Made by a program: the position numbers and the translations under genes
Shown: in pieces, positions 11,153 to 21,900 of the stretch
Layout: every line of letters starts with the position of its first letter
How positions within the stretch are numbered: the first letter of the stretch is position 1
Source of the DNA: Salticus scenicus
Lineage: Eukaryota > Arthropoda > Arachnida > Araneae > Salticidae
Assembly: GCA_963930645.1 (NCBI GenBank)
Contig: OZ005648.1
Coordinates: 248,907,436-248,971,435, forward strand
Direction of reading: 5' to 3'
DNA length: 64,000 nt
The notes under the pieces: generated by a model
What the model was told of the DNA's origin: nothing
What the model saw: only the letters and a program-made list of their open reading frames with translations
Database searches by the model: none

Positions 11153-11811
11153 TCATACTTACACTGAAAAGTTTCACTGCATTCATCACATCTAGTTTGT
11201 ATTGAAGATTTTTTATGCATATTTCTTTTATGTTTTAAAAAATGTCGTTTGTTTGTAAAAGTATCAGTACATTCGTCGCAGCAGTATGTATGTAATGTCT
11301 TTTTATGACTTTTTCGCTTATGGTTTGAAAAAGCATGTTTAGTTGAAAAGGCTATAGAACATTCCTCACATAGATACTCAGGTTTACGATAATGCACCCT
11401 CATGTGTTTTTCTAATTCATACTTGTGTTTAAAAGCATCTTTACAAATAATACATAGATGTTTAGGTAAGACTTTTTGATGAAATAATCTCTTATGTTTC
11501 GATAAATCACACTTGCGATTGAAATTTTCAATACAATATTCACATTTGTATCTTATGGAAATTTTTCTATGGGTTTCCATATGTCTTTTTAAACGATGTA
11601 AAGTAACAAATCCTTTCTCACACACGTAACAAATATTAGGTTTAATGTCATTGTGAACCTTCACATGCCTAGTAAGATAGGATTTTTTTAAAAATGACTT
11701 ATTACAAGTTAGACAAATAAAAAGTTTAGATAACTTCTCATCCTCAAAACTTGATGAAGGGGGTTGTTGAACAGAAACGTGAGTCTCCTCAGACACTAAA
11801 GTATTATCCAT
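11125..11811 (-). pseudogene. C2H2 zinc-finger protein, truncated by the palindrome
   Basis: The frame encodes 228 residues. Six classical C2H2 fingers are seen (first Cys at about 33, 61, 90, 120, 148 and 178), then a seventh that starts at C208-x2-C211 and stops after KYE at about 220, before its two histidines. The last eight residues come from the palindrome's right arm, so the natural 3' end is missing. An alternative is a spliced gene: GTAAGT (minus strand, 11157-11162) is a good donor, although finger homology continues for three codons past it. The first 40 residues align with the intact paralogue 275 bp upstream (shared KLS..ICxTCNKxF), indicating tandem duplication. The fingers suggest DNA or RNA binding, target unknown. 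The start was chosen as the first ATG, matching the paralogue. Confidence 0.7.
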
Positions 11812-12085
11812 TTTGTGCTTCAGTTTAGCAAAGTATAAAAAATCACTCTAAAAGTAAGACTTTAAAAATGTTTAAAACTACTAAGTATGAGAACTTAGAC
11901 TACTCTACAGTGAGAAAAGATTGCAACTAATTCAAATTTTTTCTTCGTTCATCAGTTTTACTTAAGAATTTACGCCAAATTTTCTAATTTCATGTCAAAT
12001 TTTTATAACTATCGCCAATATTAGTAGAAATTTAGCCAAATTTTGTCTTATATGATACTATAATAATTAAATCTTACTGGAAATT
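11812..12085. other. Spacer between the two zinc-finger genes
   Basis: About 275 bp of AT-rich sequence separates the stop of the upstream gene from the start of the downstream one on the minus strand. It should contain the promoter and 5' leader of the truncated gene, but I see no clear initiator or TATA arrangement. Confidence 0.3.
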
Positions 12086-13135
12086 CTAGTTTTTTGACGA
12101 AGAAAAGGGGGTGAATTTAGCCATATGAAGTTCTAATTCGATAATTTCTTCTAAAGTCCAGTCTGATCCTTGTTCATTAAATTTTTCAAAACTCTTTATC
12201 ATCTTGGCAAAAGCTTTTTCAAGATCATTATCAATACTTATTGATGAAAAGGATGTAAAAGTATTTGATCGAAAAAAGGGAGAAAAAAATTCCTGAGGCC
12301 CTTCTTGCACAGTGCGGGTAAGTTTAACTTTAACAATTGTATGCCATTTCAGTGCTCTTTTCTCATTTAATTGAAAGTTCAGTTCATTTAAAATATCAGT
12401 TTTTAAATTATTAAAAAATGACAATAAATCTATATCATTGTTTTTATTGTCAAAGGTAGTGGTTGTAAACACATTGAGAGCGTTTTGTCTTTTAAAATGT
12501 TTAGTTTTCTCCCTAAGTAAATCTTGATCAGAAGAATTTGTTATTTGCACCTGTACTAAAGGAGATCGATGTTTGTCCAAAGTATGATGACGCAAATCTT
12601 TTTTATATTTAAATACTTCACTGCATTTTTCACAAAAATGTTGCGGTGAAGACTTTCGATGATTTTTTCTTATGGAATCTGGCAACTCATGTTGTGGTGG
12701 AGGCTTTTGATGGTTTTTTCTCATGTGTTTCAATAACTCATATTTCCATCTGAAGATTTCACTACATACATCACAAACATGCATAGATAAAGTCTTTTTG
12801 TGATTTTTTCTAATATGATTCAGTAATTCATACTTGCGATTAAAGCTTTCACTACATTGTTCGCATCCATATTCTGTAGGAATCTTTTCATGAATTATTA
12901 AATGTTTCTTCAAATCGTCGGGTCTACTAAATGATTTTTGACATACATTGCAAATAAAAGGCTTCACACCCGAATGAATCATTGCATGCCGAGTTAAATT
13001 AGACTTTTTAGAAAAAGTTTTATTACAAGTTGGACATATCGGAAGGTTTGATAATTTCTTGTCATCGATTTGTGATATAGCGGTTTGTTGATTTAAATTA
13101 GGTGTCTCCGCAGATAGATCCATCTCTTGACCCAA
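12086..13135 (-). CDS. C2H2 zinc-finger protein with a Maverick-associated-type C-terminal domain
   Basis: This is a single open frame of 349 residues. C2H2 fingers start at C34, C62, C91, C121 and C168. Between the last two, residues about 148-159 keep only the helix and histidine end of another finger, so an internal deletion removed its cysteine half. A linker (about 190-240) leads to a C-terminal region with KWHTIVKVKL near 262 and GSDWTLEEIIELEL starting at 323. From memory, a GS-G/D-W followed by LxxI motif of this kind is typical of arthropod proteins associated with Maverick/Polinton DNA polymerase B genes and related domesticated genes; this assignment is not searched. Family members usually run on past this point, so the stop right after TPFSSSKN probably marks C-terminal truncation. 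The fingers suggest nuclear nucleic-acid binding. It may be a domesticated or decaying transposon gene. Confidence 0.65.
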   Translation of the reverse strand: MGQEMDLSAETPNLNQQTAISQIDDKKLSNLPICPTCNKTFSKKSNLTRHAMIHSGVKPFICNVCQKSFSRPDDLKKHLIIHEKIPTEYGCEQCSESFNRKYELLNHIRKNHKKTLSMHVCDVCSEIFRWKYELLKHMRKNHQKPPPQHELPDSIRKNHRKSSPQHFCEKCSEVFKYKKDLRHHTLDKHRSPLVQVQITNSSDQDLLREKTKHFKRQNALNVFTTTTFDNKNNDIDLLSFFNNLKTDILNELNFQLNEKRALKWHTIVKVKLTRTVQEGPQEFFSPFFRSNTFTSFSSISIDNDLEKAFAKMIKSFEKFNEQGSDWTLEEIIELELHMAKFTPFSSSKN

Positions 13136-14770
13136 TTTAAACTATCAATATGCTTCACTGAATTCAGGATAAAAAACAGACGTCTTCACTCCGTGAAAAT
13201 AAGCTAGTAAGTGGTGATATTTTTGTTCGCTCTTCATTTATACTGTATGTATCTCGCCAAATCTGAATTAATCACCAAATATATTTTAAACTCTACCAAA
13301 TACATTCTAAATCTTGTAATATATATTCGAAAATATTACTAAATTGTTTTAAATCGAGCCAAATTTATGTTAAAATGTTTTCATATTTGCATATTTATCA
13401 CTAAATTGTACAGGTTTACTCTAAAATAATGTGAAGAACCAGGGAAGTGTATAAAAATTATTAGACTATAAAAGTTAATAAAGGTGATGAAAATATATGT
13501 GAGTTGATGAATAGTAGTCTATAAGGAGTGTAATTTATTGGTATTTTTGTTAAAAATGATAGTTAAATTTACGTCAAGTAAAATAATTTGTGCGAAAACT
13601 TTTCAGTTTATAATTATATGTTTGTAATCTACAATACTTGGTCAAAATATTTTTTAACTATGTTTAAATACATTTGTAAAGTCTAAGTATACATCCGTGA
13701 ACATGAATGTATTTTTAAAATCATATATTAATATTTTTTCAACTCTGAATTTTTTCAAAGTTACTTTCATTATTTACAAACTTTGTAAAGAAAAACTGAG
13801 TAAAAGATAGCTTAAAGGGTGGCGTATTTCGCTATGTTAAAGTGTGGCAAAGTAGTGAAAACTCTTTATTTTGAGACAGATTGTTGAATATTTCTTAGGA
13901 AATATAAGTTAAAATAATTAATGATGGGAATGAATTACAAAAAAATTTTCGGGAAGTGTCAGGCAGATCGCGTTTAAAACGAATAAATGTAAATTTCTAA
14001 TAATCTCTATGTTTGAAAACTTGTATACTTTTAAAGAGTGTGAGAGAATTTATTGTGTGTGAAAGAAAAATTTTCAAGTACGGTCAAATAATATTAAAGG
14101 AAAGTTTGTATTACTTAGTTAAATGAATTCAATTAACTGATATTTTTGAGTGTTGGAGGATTTGAAGTATAATATAAGACTTGAAATAAAAATAATTAAA
14201 ACTTCTATAAGAAAACCGATGTGTTTTGCCAAAAAAGTAACATTGTTTGAATAGCAGATACAAAAGCCTCCCCCTCCGCTTGTCCGTTCCTGTATCGTCC
14301 AATGTCACCTAGAGAAGCCTTAAGGGGAAAAATTCTTCAGCTATTGTAAAACCATCTTTTGAAAACAAGTTAGCACAGAAGTAGTAAATGCCTTGGTGGG
14401 AATCCTTTTTAATTATGTATTAAATTGGTGTAGTCAGCTAAAAACTTTATTGTTTTATTTACTTTAGATCAACACGATACAAGTTGAAAAAAGTTAGGTG
14501 TGAAAAAACTTAAAGAATTTATTTTAAACTGTTAAATACAATTAACTAATTGTAAAAAACTATTTTTGCCGAAAATTGTTTAAAATCAATAATTAGAATT
14601 ATCTAATATCTCCCATTTAAAATATTATCTATTGTGAGGTAGATTAAAATATATACAATTGGGTTGAAATGAAGAAACTTTGCGGAAAACTATTTTTAAA
14701 ACGAATATTTATCAATCAAGTAATTATACAGCATTCTTTAGTTTAAAAAGATCTGCGTGTGCATATTTCT
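13136..14770. other. AT-rich flank upstream of the zinc-finger gene
   Basis: No gene is supported. The first few hundred bases upstream of 13135 (minus-strand 5' flank) must hold any promoter. Nothing distinctive is visible apart from a modest GC-richer patch at 14268-14310 (CCTCCCCCTCCGCTTGTCC). Confidence 0.4.
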
Positions 14771-14900
14771 AAAGAACAGTGGTTAAAGTACTTGCAAACT
14801 ACTGTTTCTTTACTTCAAGCAGGCGCTGGGTTCGAATACCACTTATACATTTGAGATTTTAATCATCTTTTAACTTAATTTTCATATACATTGCCATTTT
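14771..14900 (+). mobile_element. tRNA-like SINE head
   Basis: GTGGTTAAAGTACTTG resembles a Pol III box A and GGGTTCGAATACCAC a box B. GTGGT at 14779 pairs with ACCAC at 14838-14842, as in an acceptor stem. The spacing is tRNA-like but the folded arms are poor, so this is a tRNA-derived SINE fragment or tRNA pseudogene rather than a working tRNA. A similar head follows at about 15060. Confidence 0.5.
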
Positions 14901-15059
14901 TTTTTTTTTTCATAAAACATATGGTGAACTTTTACAAGGAAATCCTTAATTAATATTTTTTTAATTATTATTCTCTAATTAATATCATTTGAACGATTGA
15001 ATTCTTTTCGAATAATTGTATTCATAGATTAAAAAAGATTTGTACAGGTATATAATAGA

Positions 15060-15165
15060 AAAATCGCTCACACATACGCGAAAACTGCTGAAATATTTTT
15101 TACTGCAAGGTACCGGGTTCGAACCCCAGTCAGACTTCTCTATTTCTTTCATAATATATTCACAT
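15060..15165 (+). mobile_element. Second tRNA-like SINE fragment
   Basis: TACTGCAAGGTACCGGGTTCGAACCCC carries a perfect-looking box B (GGTTCGAACCCC) with a weak box A upstream at about 15062-15090. Position and tail resemble the copy at 14771. The head is degraded. Confidence 0.4.
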
Positions 15166-15404
15166 CAATATACTTCATTGTTAAATTCATATTTTTTATT
15201 TATTTCCTATTTATTTCTCAATTTTTAAATTTTTAAATTTTTTTAAATTTTAAATTTTTTTCTCTTTTTTTAATTTTTATAATTCATTACTCATAAACAA
15301 TAGCCTTCACACTACTCCACAAAAAATCTCTTTTTAAAACCATCATCTCCTTTTACAAAATCACTAATTAATTTTTTAATTAAATTTCTTCATTAACACC
15401 CTCG

Positions 15405-15545
15405 TCACGTTTCACGATTAAGTCAGAGGATGTCTCAAGGTCAATACCAACTCATCTAGACCCCTCAGTGGGTGGTGCGGCATCCGCACGGCTCCGTTCG
15501 CTCCGCCGGTGCCTCAGTGCCTCCGCCGCATGATGGTCAACTCTC
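15405..15545. other. GC-rich island with a small perfect hairpin
   Basis: This patch is strongly GC-rich in an AT-rich neighbourhood. It contains the hairpin GTGCGG-CAT-CCGCAC (about 15475-15489), then GGCTCCGTTCGCTCCGCC. On the reverse strand it reads GGAGCGAACGGAGCC followed by the hairpin and, 25 bp on, CTAG. This resembles the GGAGCGAGC block before the Helitron-like end at 8683. It may be a minus-strand Helitron terminus, but the hairpin-to-CTAG distance is unusually long. Confidence 0.3.
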
Positions 15546-15778
15546 CTTTTTTACCTACTCTTACCTCTTAAGTAGCATTTCATTATAATTATTGTTGTTG
15601 TTGTTAAAATATATATCTGAGGATAAATGTAGCCTTTCATAGAAAAAGTTTCGGATAAAAAAATGATATCTCTTTTAGTTGTTAGATAAAAAAAAATCCT
15701 TTTAAATTATCATTCAATTTTATTATACTTTTCACAGGAATAGGAAAGGGCATGTTTATAAACAAACGCTCAATCAAT

Positions 15779-15875
15779 CTTTGCCACTCTCGAGTGGCAA
15801 AGACCAATCTCTATTGGTGGAAATACCAATGTTTTGCCACTTTACCCATAATTTGACGGCAAGTGACGTCACGTG
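15779..15875. promoter_or_regulatory. Hairpin followed by CRE palindrome overlapping CACGTG
   Basis: CTTTGCCACT and AGTGGCAAAG (15779-15788 and 15793-15802) form a perfect 10-bp stem with loop CTCG, and a third TTTTGCCACT lies at about 15832. Downstream is TGACGTCA (15864-15871), the full cAMP-response-element palindrome, overlapping CACGTG (15870-15875). Such sites bind bZIP and bHLH factors in animals. No gene is recognised beside it, so regulatory function is inference; it may equally be part of a mobile element. Confidence 0.3.
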
Positions 15876-15899
15876 TCCTTTCCGAAAGTGTAACAATAT

Positions 15900-17231
15900 C
15901 AATATACATAAATCTTGTAAATCAAAAATGCATTTCAGATTATTACTCTAAATATATATTACATGAAATTATTATAACTATGTTATCACAAATTTTTAAT
16001 TTCAGATTGATGTTTTTTTCCCACGTGAGGATTCATATGATACGACTGAGAAAAAAAAAATATATATATATATATAAATTAATTAATAAATAAATACATA
16101 AAAATAAAATTGCAATAATTAAATTGCTGATGAAGGTACTGCTTAAACACGATTGGTCAACAAAATAGTTTAGCAAAGGCTACAATCATATTATACGTTA
16201 CGAAAAAGAATTCTAATAGTTTCATTAACATATTATATTTGTATCTGACTTTTATTTTTGCAGATTTTAAACATAATAAGGAAAATGGATTTACCTATGA
16301 ATGTTTAATAAATGTTAACAAAACAAAACGTCAATAAATTTGTGGGTTGGATGGGTAAAATTATACAATGTACTTGAAAATCTCTGAAATTTCAAAACAA
16401 GACAAATAAATTATACAAAGTTTTCAATAGATGTTAGAAACCCTTTTTAGGGATTTGAGAATACGGATAAATTCTCATAGAAGTATTATCGAATACATCA
16501 AATTTTTAAATAATTTATTTTAATACTTAATATTTTACAACTAGTTACCTGAGCCCGCCTAGCGCTCGATTTTTATACCTTCTTATCTCAAAATTTACTT
16601 CTCGTTGCCAGTTCAAATTATTAAACATTGTTTTACATGATATTTAAAACAAATGGCTTCAACTTTTACATTATTATATTTATATGTTTTGAAGTCCAGA
16701 TGTCCTGAAAAAATTAAAAATAACACCGTAATCCTTTAACTTAAATTTGATAACCACATGCCTATTTATTTATTTACATTATTAATTTCTCGTGACGTAG
16801 TTGAATTCTACATATTTATTATAATTGTTATTTTCCTCTGACGTATTAATATCCCCTCTAACAATGTAAAGAGTTTAGTTTAAAAAATAGAAACTGTTTT
16901 GTTTTATTAATTAAAAATCAATATACCATGGATAAAATTTTCTTTTCTTTTTCTCAATACGTTGTTGCGATTGTGATGCAAAGTTTTCCTTAAAATTATC
17001 CTTTTATATTATATTATTCAGTTAAAATGAACGAATGGAGACAGACCATATATAAAATTTTACTTTCTTTATTCCAAGTCATTACTTCAGCTATGACATC
17101 ATTTTCAGTTTTAGTTTCGGAAAACCTCGGCTTTTATTTTAAAGAAGATATTTTTATTACGATTAAAAGTTTTCTATGTAGTTAAAAGGGATTTTTCAGG
17201 CGCACGCTAAAATAACACTCGAATTCCCATA
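15900..17231. other. AT-rich non-coding stretch
   Basis: No gene is supported. The stretch has TA microsatellite at about 16061-16080 and a short GC-richer motif, GAGCCCGCCTAGCGCTCG, at about 16551-16570. Confidence 0.4.
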
Positions 17232-17235
17232 TTAA

Positions 17236-17771
17236 CCTTCCAACGGGCGCGCGTATCTGAGAGATACACTTGTGGTAAATCTCGTTGTATATCTTAAAGT
17301 CAGAGAGCATTTGAAACACTTATCTTTGGCTATTCACTCAGTATATATTGATCTATTTTTAGTTATCTTTTGAACCTCGAGAGCGAGACAATGATATGAA
17401 GCTGAATATTTGCTATTTGTATTTGAAAAATACGCGTGACCTTTCATGTAACGTTTTGTTATATTTGATTTTTTTTCACTGCTAAAAACGATTGTTTGTT
17501 GTTTTTGTTTTAAACATTATTATTTTAAATATTTTTAAAATTAATTAACTTATAATTCCGATGTTTCTTTGATTTTTTTATATTGATTTTGCGCTTTCAG
17601 TTTCATTCTTTCAATTTTGTTTTAATGAATAAAAGTTCCAACTGAATGTTCTTATTAATCTTCAAATGGTTATAGTATAATTAAAATATTCAGATACTTT
17701 AAAATACATATTTTACAGTAGTGTATGTGAAAACCTTTCATGTTCGTATAAGCAGCGCGCCCGCTAGAAGG
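17236..17771. mobile_element. piggyBac-type MITE with TTAA target sites
   Basis: The element is bounded by TTAA at 17232-17235 and 17772-17775. Its left end is CCTTCCAACGGGCGCGC and its right end on the reverse strand is CCTTCTAGCGGGCGCGC, giving a 17-bp terminal inverted repeat with two mismatches. TTAA duplication with CCY-starting ends is the piggyBac signature. The 536-bp interior has no transposase frame. The right TTAA is almost adjacent to the start of the ~305-bp satellite array. Confidence 0.9.
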
Positions 17772-17793
17772 TTAAAGTCATTAAAAATTTAAA

Positions 17794-19600
17794 GGAAGTT
17801 AAATGTATTAATAAATTATTTGTAATATAGTAATCAAATGTCATTCTATTTTTTTTTTTTTTAAATCCACGAGTGCTATTAGTGTCAATATACTATAAAA
17901 GCGTCATCATCATTTACAGTGGGTCACCTAGAATAAAGTAAGGTTAAAAAATTTCATATATAAAGGGATATAATTATAGTTAATTTTTGTGAAATGAGAA
18001 AGAAGAAAGAAGAAAAATTTAATTTAATTATGGATGTTAAAACGAATTATATTACATTAAAACCATTTAATCCTTTAACATTAATAAAGGAAGTTAAGAA
18101 AGCTAAAAGTATTAATAAATTATTTGTAATATAGTAATCAAATTTCATTCTTTTTTTTTTTTTAATCCACGAGTGCTATTAGTGTCAATATACTATAAAA
18201 GCGTCATCATCATTTACAGTGGGTCACCTAGAATAAAGTAAGGTTAAAAAATTTCATATATAAAAAGGGATATAATTATAGTTAATGTTTGTGAAATGAG
18301 AAAGAAGAAAGAAGAAAAGTTTAATTTAATTATGGATGTTAAAACGAATTATATTACATTAAAATCATTTAATCCTTTAACATTAATAAAGGAAGTTAAG
18401 AAAGTTAAAAGTATTAATAAATTATTTGTAATATAGTAATCAAATTTCATTCTATTTTTTTTTTTTTTTTAATCCACGAGTGCTATTAGTGTCAATATAC
18501 TATAAAAGCGTCATCATCATTTACAGTGGGTCACCTAGAATAAAGTAAGGTTAAAAAATTTCATATATAAAGGGATATAATTATAGTTAATGTTTGTGAA
18601 ATGAGAAAGAAGAAAGAAGAAAAGTTTAATTTAATTATGGATGTTAAAACGAATTATATTACATTAAAATCATTTAATCCTTTAACATTAGTAAAGGAAG
18701 TTAAGAAAGTTAAAAGTATTAATAAATTATTTGTAATATAGTAATCAAATTTCATTCTATTTTTTTTTTTTTTTTTTTTTTTTAATCCACAAGTGCTATT
18801 AGTGTCAATATACTATAAAAGCGTCATCATCATTTACAGTGGGTCACCTAGAATAAAGTAAGGTTAAAAAATTTCATATATAAAGGGATATAATTATAGT
18901 TAATGTTTGTGAAATGAGAAAGAAGAAAGAAGAAAAGTTTAATTTAATTATGGATGTTAAAACGAATTATATTACATTAAAATCATTTAATCCTTTAACA
19001 TTAATAAAGGAAGTTAAGAAAGTTAAAAGTATTAATAAATTATTTGTAATATAGTAATCAAATTTCATTCTTTTTTTTTTTTTTTTTTAATCCACGAGTG
19101 CTATTAGTGTCAATATACTATAAAAGCGTCATCATCATTTACAGTGGGTCACCTAGAATAAAGTAAGGTTAAAAAATTTCATATATAAAGGGATATAATT
19201 ATAGTTAATGTTTGTGAAATGAGAAAGAAGAAAGAAGAAAAGTTTATTTAATTATGGATGTTAAAACGAATTATATTACATTAAAATCATTTAATCCTTT
19301 AACATTAATAAAGGAAGTTAAGAAAGTTAAAGTATTAATAAATTATTTGTAATATAGTAATCAAATTTCATTCTTATTTTTTTTTTTTTTTTTTTTTTTT
19401 TTTTATCCACGAGTGCTATTAGTGTCAATATACTATAAAAGCGTCATCATCATTTACAGTGGGTCACCTAGAATAAAGTAAGGTTAAAAAATTTCATATA
19501 TAAAGGGATATAGTTATAGTTAATGTTTATGAAATGTGAAAGAAGAAAAATTTAATTTAATTATGGATGTTAAAACGAATTATATTACATTAAAATCATT
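17794..19600 (+). repeat. Six-copy ~305-bp satellite array
   Basis: The landmark GAGTGCTATTAGTGTCAATA (AAGTG in copy 4) occurs at 17871, 18171, 18478, 18791, 19096 and 19411. Period differences (300-315 bp) come almost wholly from a variable poly-T tract. Units are nearly identical, so the array is young or homogenised. It starts about 20 bp after a piggyBac MITE and ends abruptly mid-unit at 19600. Copies 1-4 each contain an intact 46-codon ORF; copy 5 is frameshifted by a one-base loss and copy 6 has an early stop and is truncated. Confidence 0.9.
18296..18436 (+). other. 46-codon ORF carried by satellite units (representative copy)
   Basis: The ORF begins ATGAGAAAGAAG, has a second in-frame ATG at codon 13, and ends with TAG. 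The peptide is very basic at its start (MRKKKEE) and ends KLFVI. Equivalent intact ORFs lie at 17994-18134, 18601-18741 and 18914-19054. Copy 1 differs by P versus S and A versus V, and copy 3 by I versus V. The DNA copies are so similar that conservation alone proves nothing. I recognise no domain; chance is the default explanation. Confidence 0.15.
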
Positions 19601-20700
19601 CATGCTCCTTCCATGAATCATGAAACACTTTCCCTTATTACAGGATAGAGTGAAAGCGAGAGAAAGTCAAAGGATGATAAAAGGGTTATCATTTAAAGTA
19701 AAAAGAAAAAAGAAAGGGGGGCGGGGAATGGAAATGGAAAGTAATAATATAAAGAAGAAAGTAGAAACATGCACTATCTTCTTAAAAGCTAAATCCCCAA
19801 TTTCCCGGGAATAACGCTAGAAATTAATGTTTTAATTACAAAAATATATTGAAATAAATAAAATTTTTATTCTTGGTTTGAAGGAATGAATGAATAAAAT
19901 AATGAAAAAAGGAGGATTTAGCAGAAAAAGAAAGAAAGAAAAAAAAGAAAAAAAAAACCGCCACAATTGCAATAATATACTTAGAGAAAGAAGTTTTATC
20001 CGTGCATGGTTTGAAACAAATTAAATAAGAATAAAAGATAATTAAAATAAATAAATGTCATTCTATATAAGGATTTCCAATTAGCAATTGAACGATTTTT
20101 TTTTCACGGGCCCCGCTAAAAACCGTCACATTTCTTCATTTCATTACTCAAATTCCATACTTTGATTTTTTTTTTAATGTTAAATTTATTTATTTATTTA
20201 TTTTTTAAATTGATATTGGCAATTTTTTACGACATTTGATCACTATTTTTGATTTGGCCAACTCGGCTTTCCGGAATATATTAAGCAAGAACCTAGTTTT
20301 AAAATAGGTTAATTTAAAAATATCGTATGCTTAACGGGCGGGCGAAGACTGACCAGTATATAGATAAGAATTTTAAATTGTTATAAAATAAGGAATAGTA
20401 AATATATTTTATAAAATAGGTAAACTAGTGAATATTTGAATAATTTCTATTAAATAAATGCAAGAAAAAAATCAAGAAAGGAAATTCAAACATCACTCAT
20501 AAAGCACAGAACACTTTTCCTTATTTGTAGAGGAAAAAAAAAAAAAAAAAAAAAGCCATTCTGAACAAAACTTGATTTATGCATATACAAATACACGTAC
20601 TGCCGCACACTTGCATGCAGACAAACATACATGCACATTTTAACGTTATTGTTATTACTATTTTTAACATGAATGCACATTTTCATAAACTACCTTATGA
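19601..20700. other. Non-coding stretch, purine-rich then AT-rich
   Basis: The first part (19640-19780) is A/G-rich on the plus strand and holds an open frame of low complexity that I do not regard as a gene. GGCGGGCGAAG at about 20337 and CACGGGCCCCGC at about 20105 are isolated GC-rich motifs that could be remnants of transposon ends. Confidence 0.4.
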
Positions 20701-20710
20701 AATTCGCCCC

Positions 20711-20935
20711 AACAATGGTCAAGCGGCTTTGCTCTTAAATACTAATGCAAGGAAGGTGCCGAGTTCGAACTCAGCTCTTGCTCGTCATCCTCTTCTCTCA
20801 TCTGTCTGATTTTTACGTGCTTTTCTCTGAAACTCGTGTAAACACGCACTAGTATCTCTTAGAAAGATCCCCACCATCCACAGAGAGCATTCCACTCATG
20901 CCTAAAAGTACTTCGCATATTATATTGGTCTTTCG
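20711..20935 (+). mobile_element. tRNA-derived SINE with conserved body
   Basis: A box-A-like ATGGTCAAGCGG and a box-B-like GAGTTCGAACTC are spaced as in tRNA. The body contains CACAGAGAGCATTCCAC..ATGCCTA, which matches CACGGAGATATTCCACCCAGG..CCTA in the element at 27640-27785. The two are therefore members of one SINE family. Confidence 0.6.
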
Positions 20936-21480
20936 GAAAGATTGAAGTAAAAATATCGTTATCTTGATTTGCGTTTGACTTAACTATAATTTAAAACTTG
21001 CATTTTTGGATTTGTAATTATGTCACATGCATAAATTTTTTAGAATGCTTTATAAAGTGCACAATACTAAAATAAAATTTTTGCTTCATTTTTTTTTTTT
21101 TTTTTTTAGAATGCTTGATAAAGGGCGCTTAACACAGCTAATTTCCAATATGCATTGGGGAAAAAAAAATTAAGAAAAATGTCTTTTCCAGAAACTTTGA
21201 TCGATGTATTTATAATCTCCTGATTGATTTAATCGATTCATATACGTGCCAGAAACATAGTAAAAAATCTTTAAATGATAATAATAATAATAAAAAAAAA
21301 AAAACAGGTGTCTTAAAAAATGATCGAACATAACCAAAATAAAAACTCTTATAAAAATACATAATGTTGCTCGAACTACAAATGCTCCCCCTTCCCCCTC
21401 CCTTGTGCGAAAAAGATTGATTCGAAAGCACGATAAATAAAAAACACACATATATTCATACACATATATGGTAATATCTA

Positions 21481-21900
21481 ATGCATCGGCGTGATTTATA
21501 ACGCGGCCGTCCGGATGTTTTATAACTCAGTTGTTGTACATAATATCTGCGGGGTTGCAACAAATGATTGTGAGACGTCACCCAGGGCCATCGTTAATAA
21601 CGCTGATAAGAAACTGGGCCCTTTTTTTAGCTAAAGCCCTTCCAGTGAATGTCAGGCACATCAAAAGAGAGGCTGCTAAATAGGCCATTACTTTACTTTG
21701 CTTGGCGGCGTTTTGTCATTAGAAGGCGAAATGTGGCAGGGTTGCTCTAATTTGCGAGATTGTTAAGAGAATGCCAAAGTGTCGCCAAAGAAAGATGCTC
21801 GGTGGTTTGCAGGTAAATGAGGAGAAATTAATTTAGCTATTTGGATTTAATTAAGTTGATTTTGCCCGCACTTAAGTAAGACAATTTGTCTAGGTACCAC
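21481..21900. promoter_or_regulatory. Candidate conserved non-coding element
   Basis: About 420 bp of balanced base composition is free of homopolymers and repeats seen elsewhere in the window. It contains CGGCCGTCCGG, GAGACGTCACCC, paired CTGGGCCCTT-like blocks and several TTAATTTA/TTTAATTAAG homeodomain-type motifs near 21825-21855. No long open frame is present. Composition alone suggests constraint; enhancer function is inference. Confidence 0.25.

Noticed and set aside
14779..14842. Functional tRNA gene
   Set aside because: Boxes A and B and a 5-bp end stem are present, but the D and anticodon arms do not fold and similar degraded heads lie nearby, pointing to a SINE.
20486..20809. Open frames on both strands around 20.5-20.8 kb
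   Set aside because: They overlap a poly-A run and the tRNA-derived SINE and show no domain.
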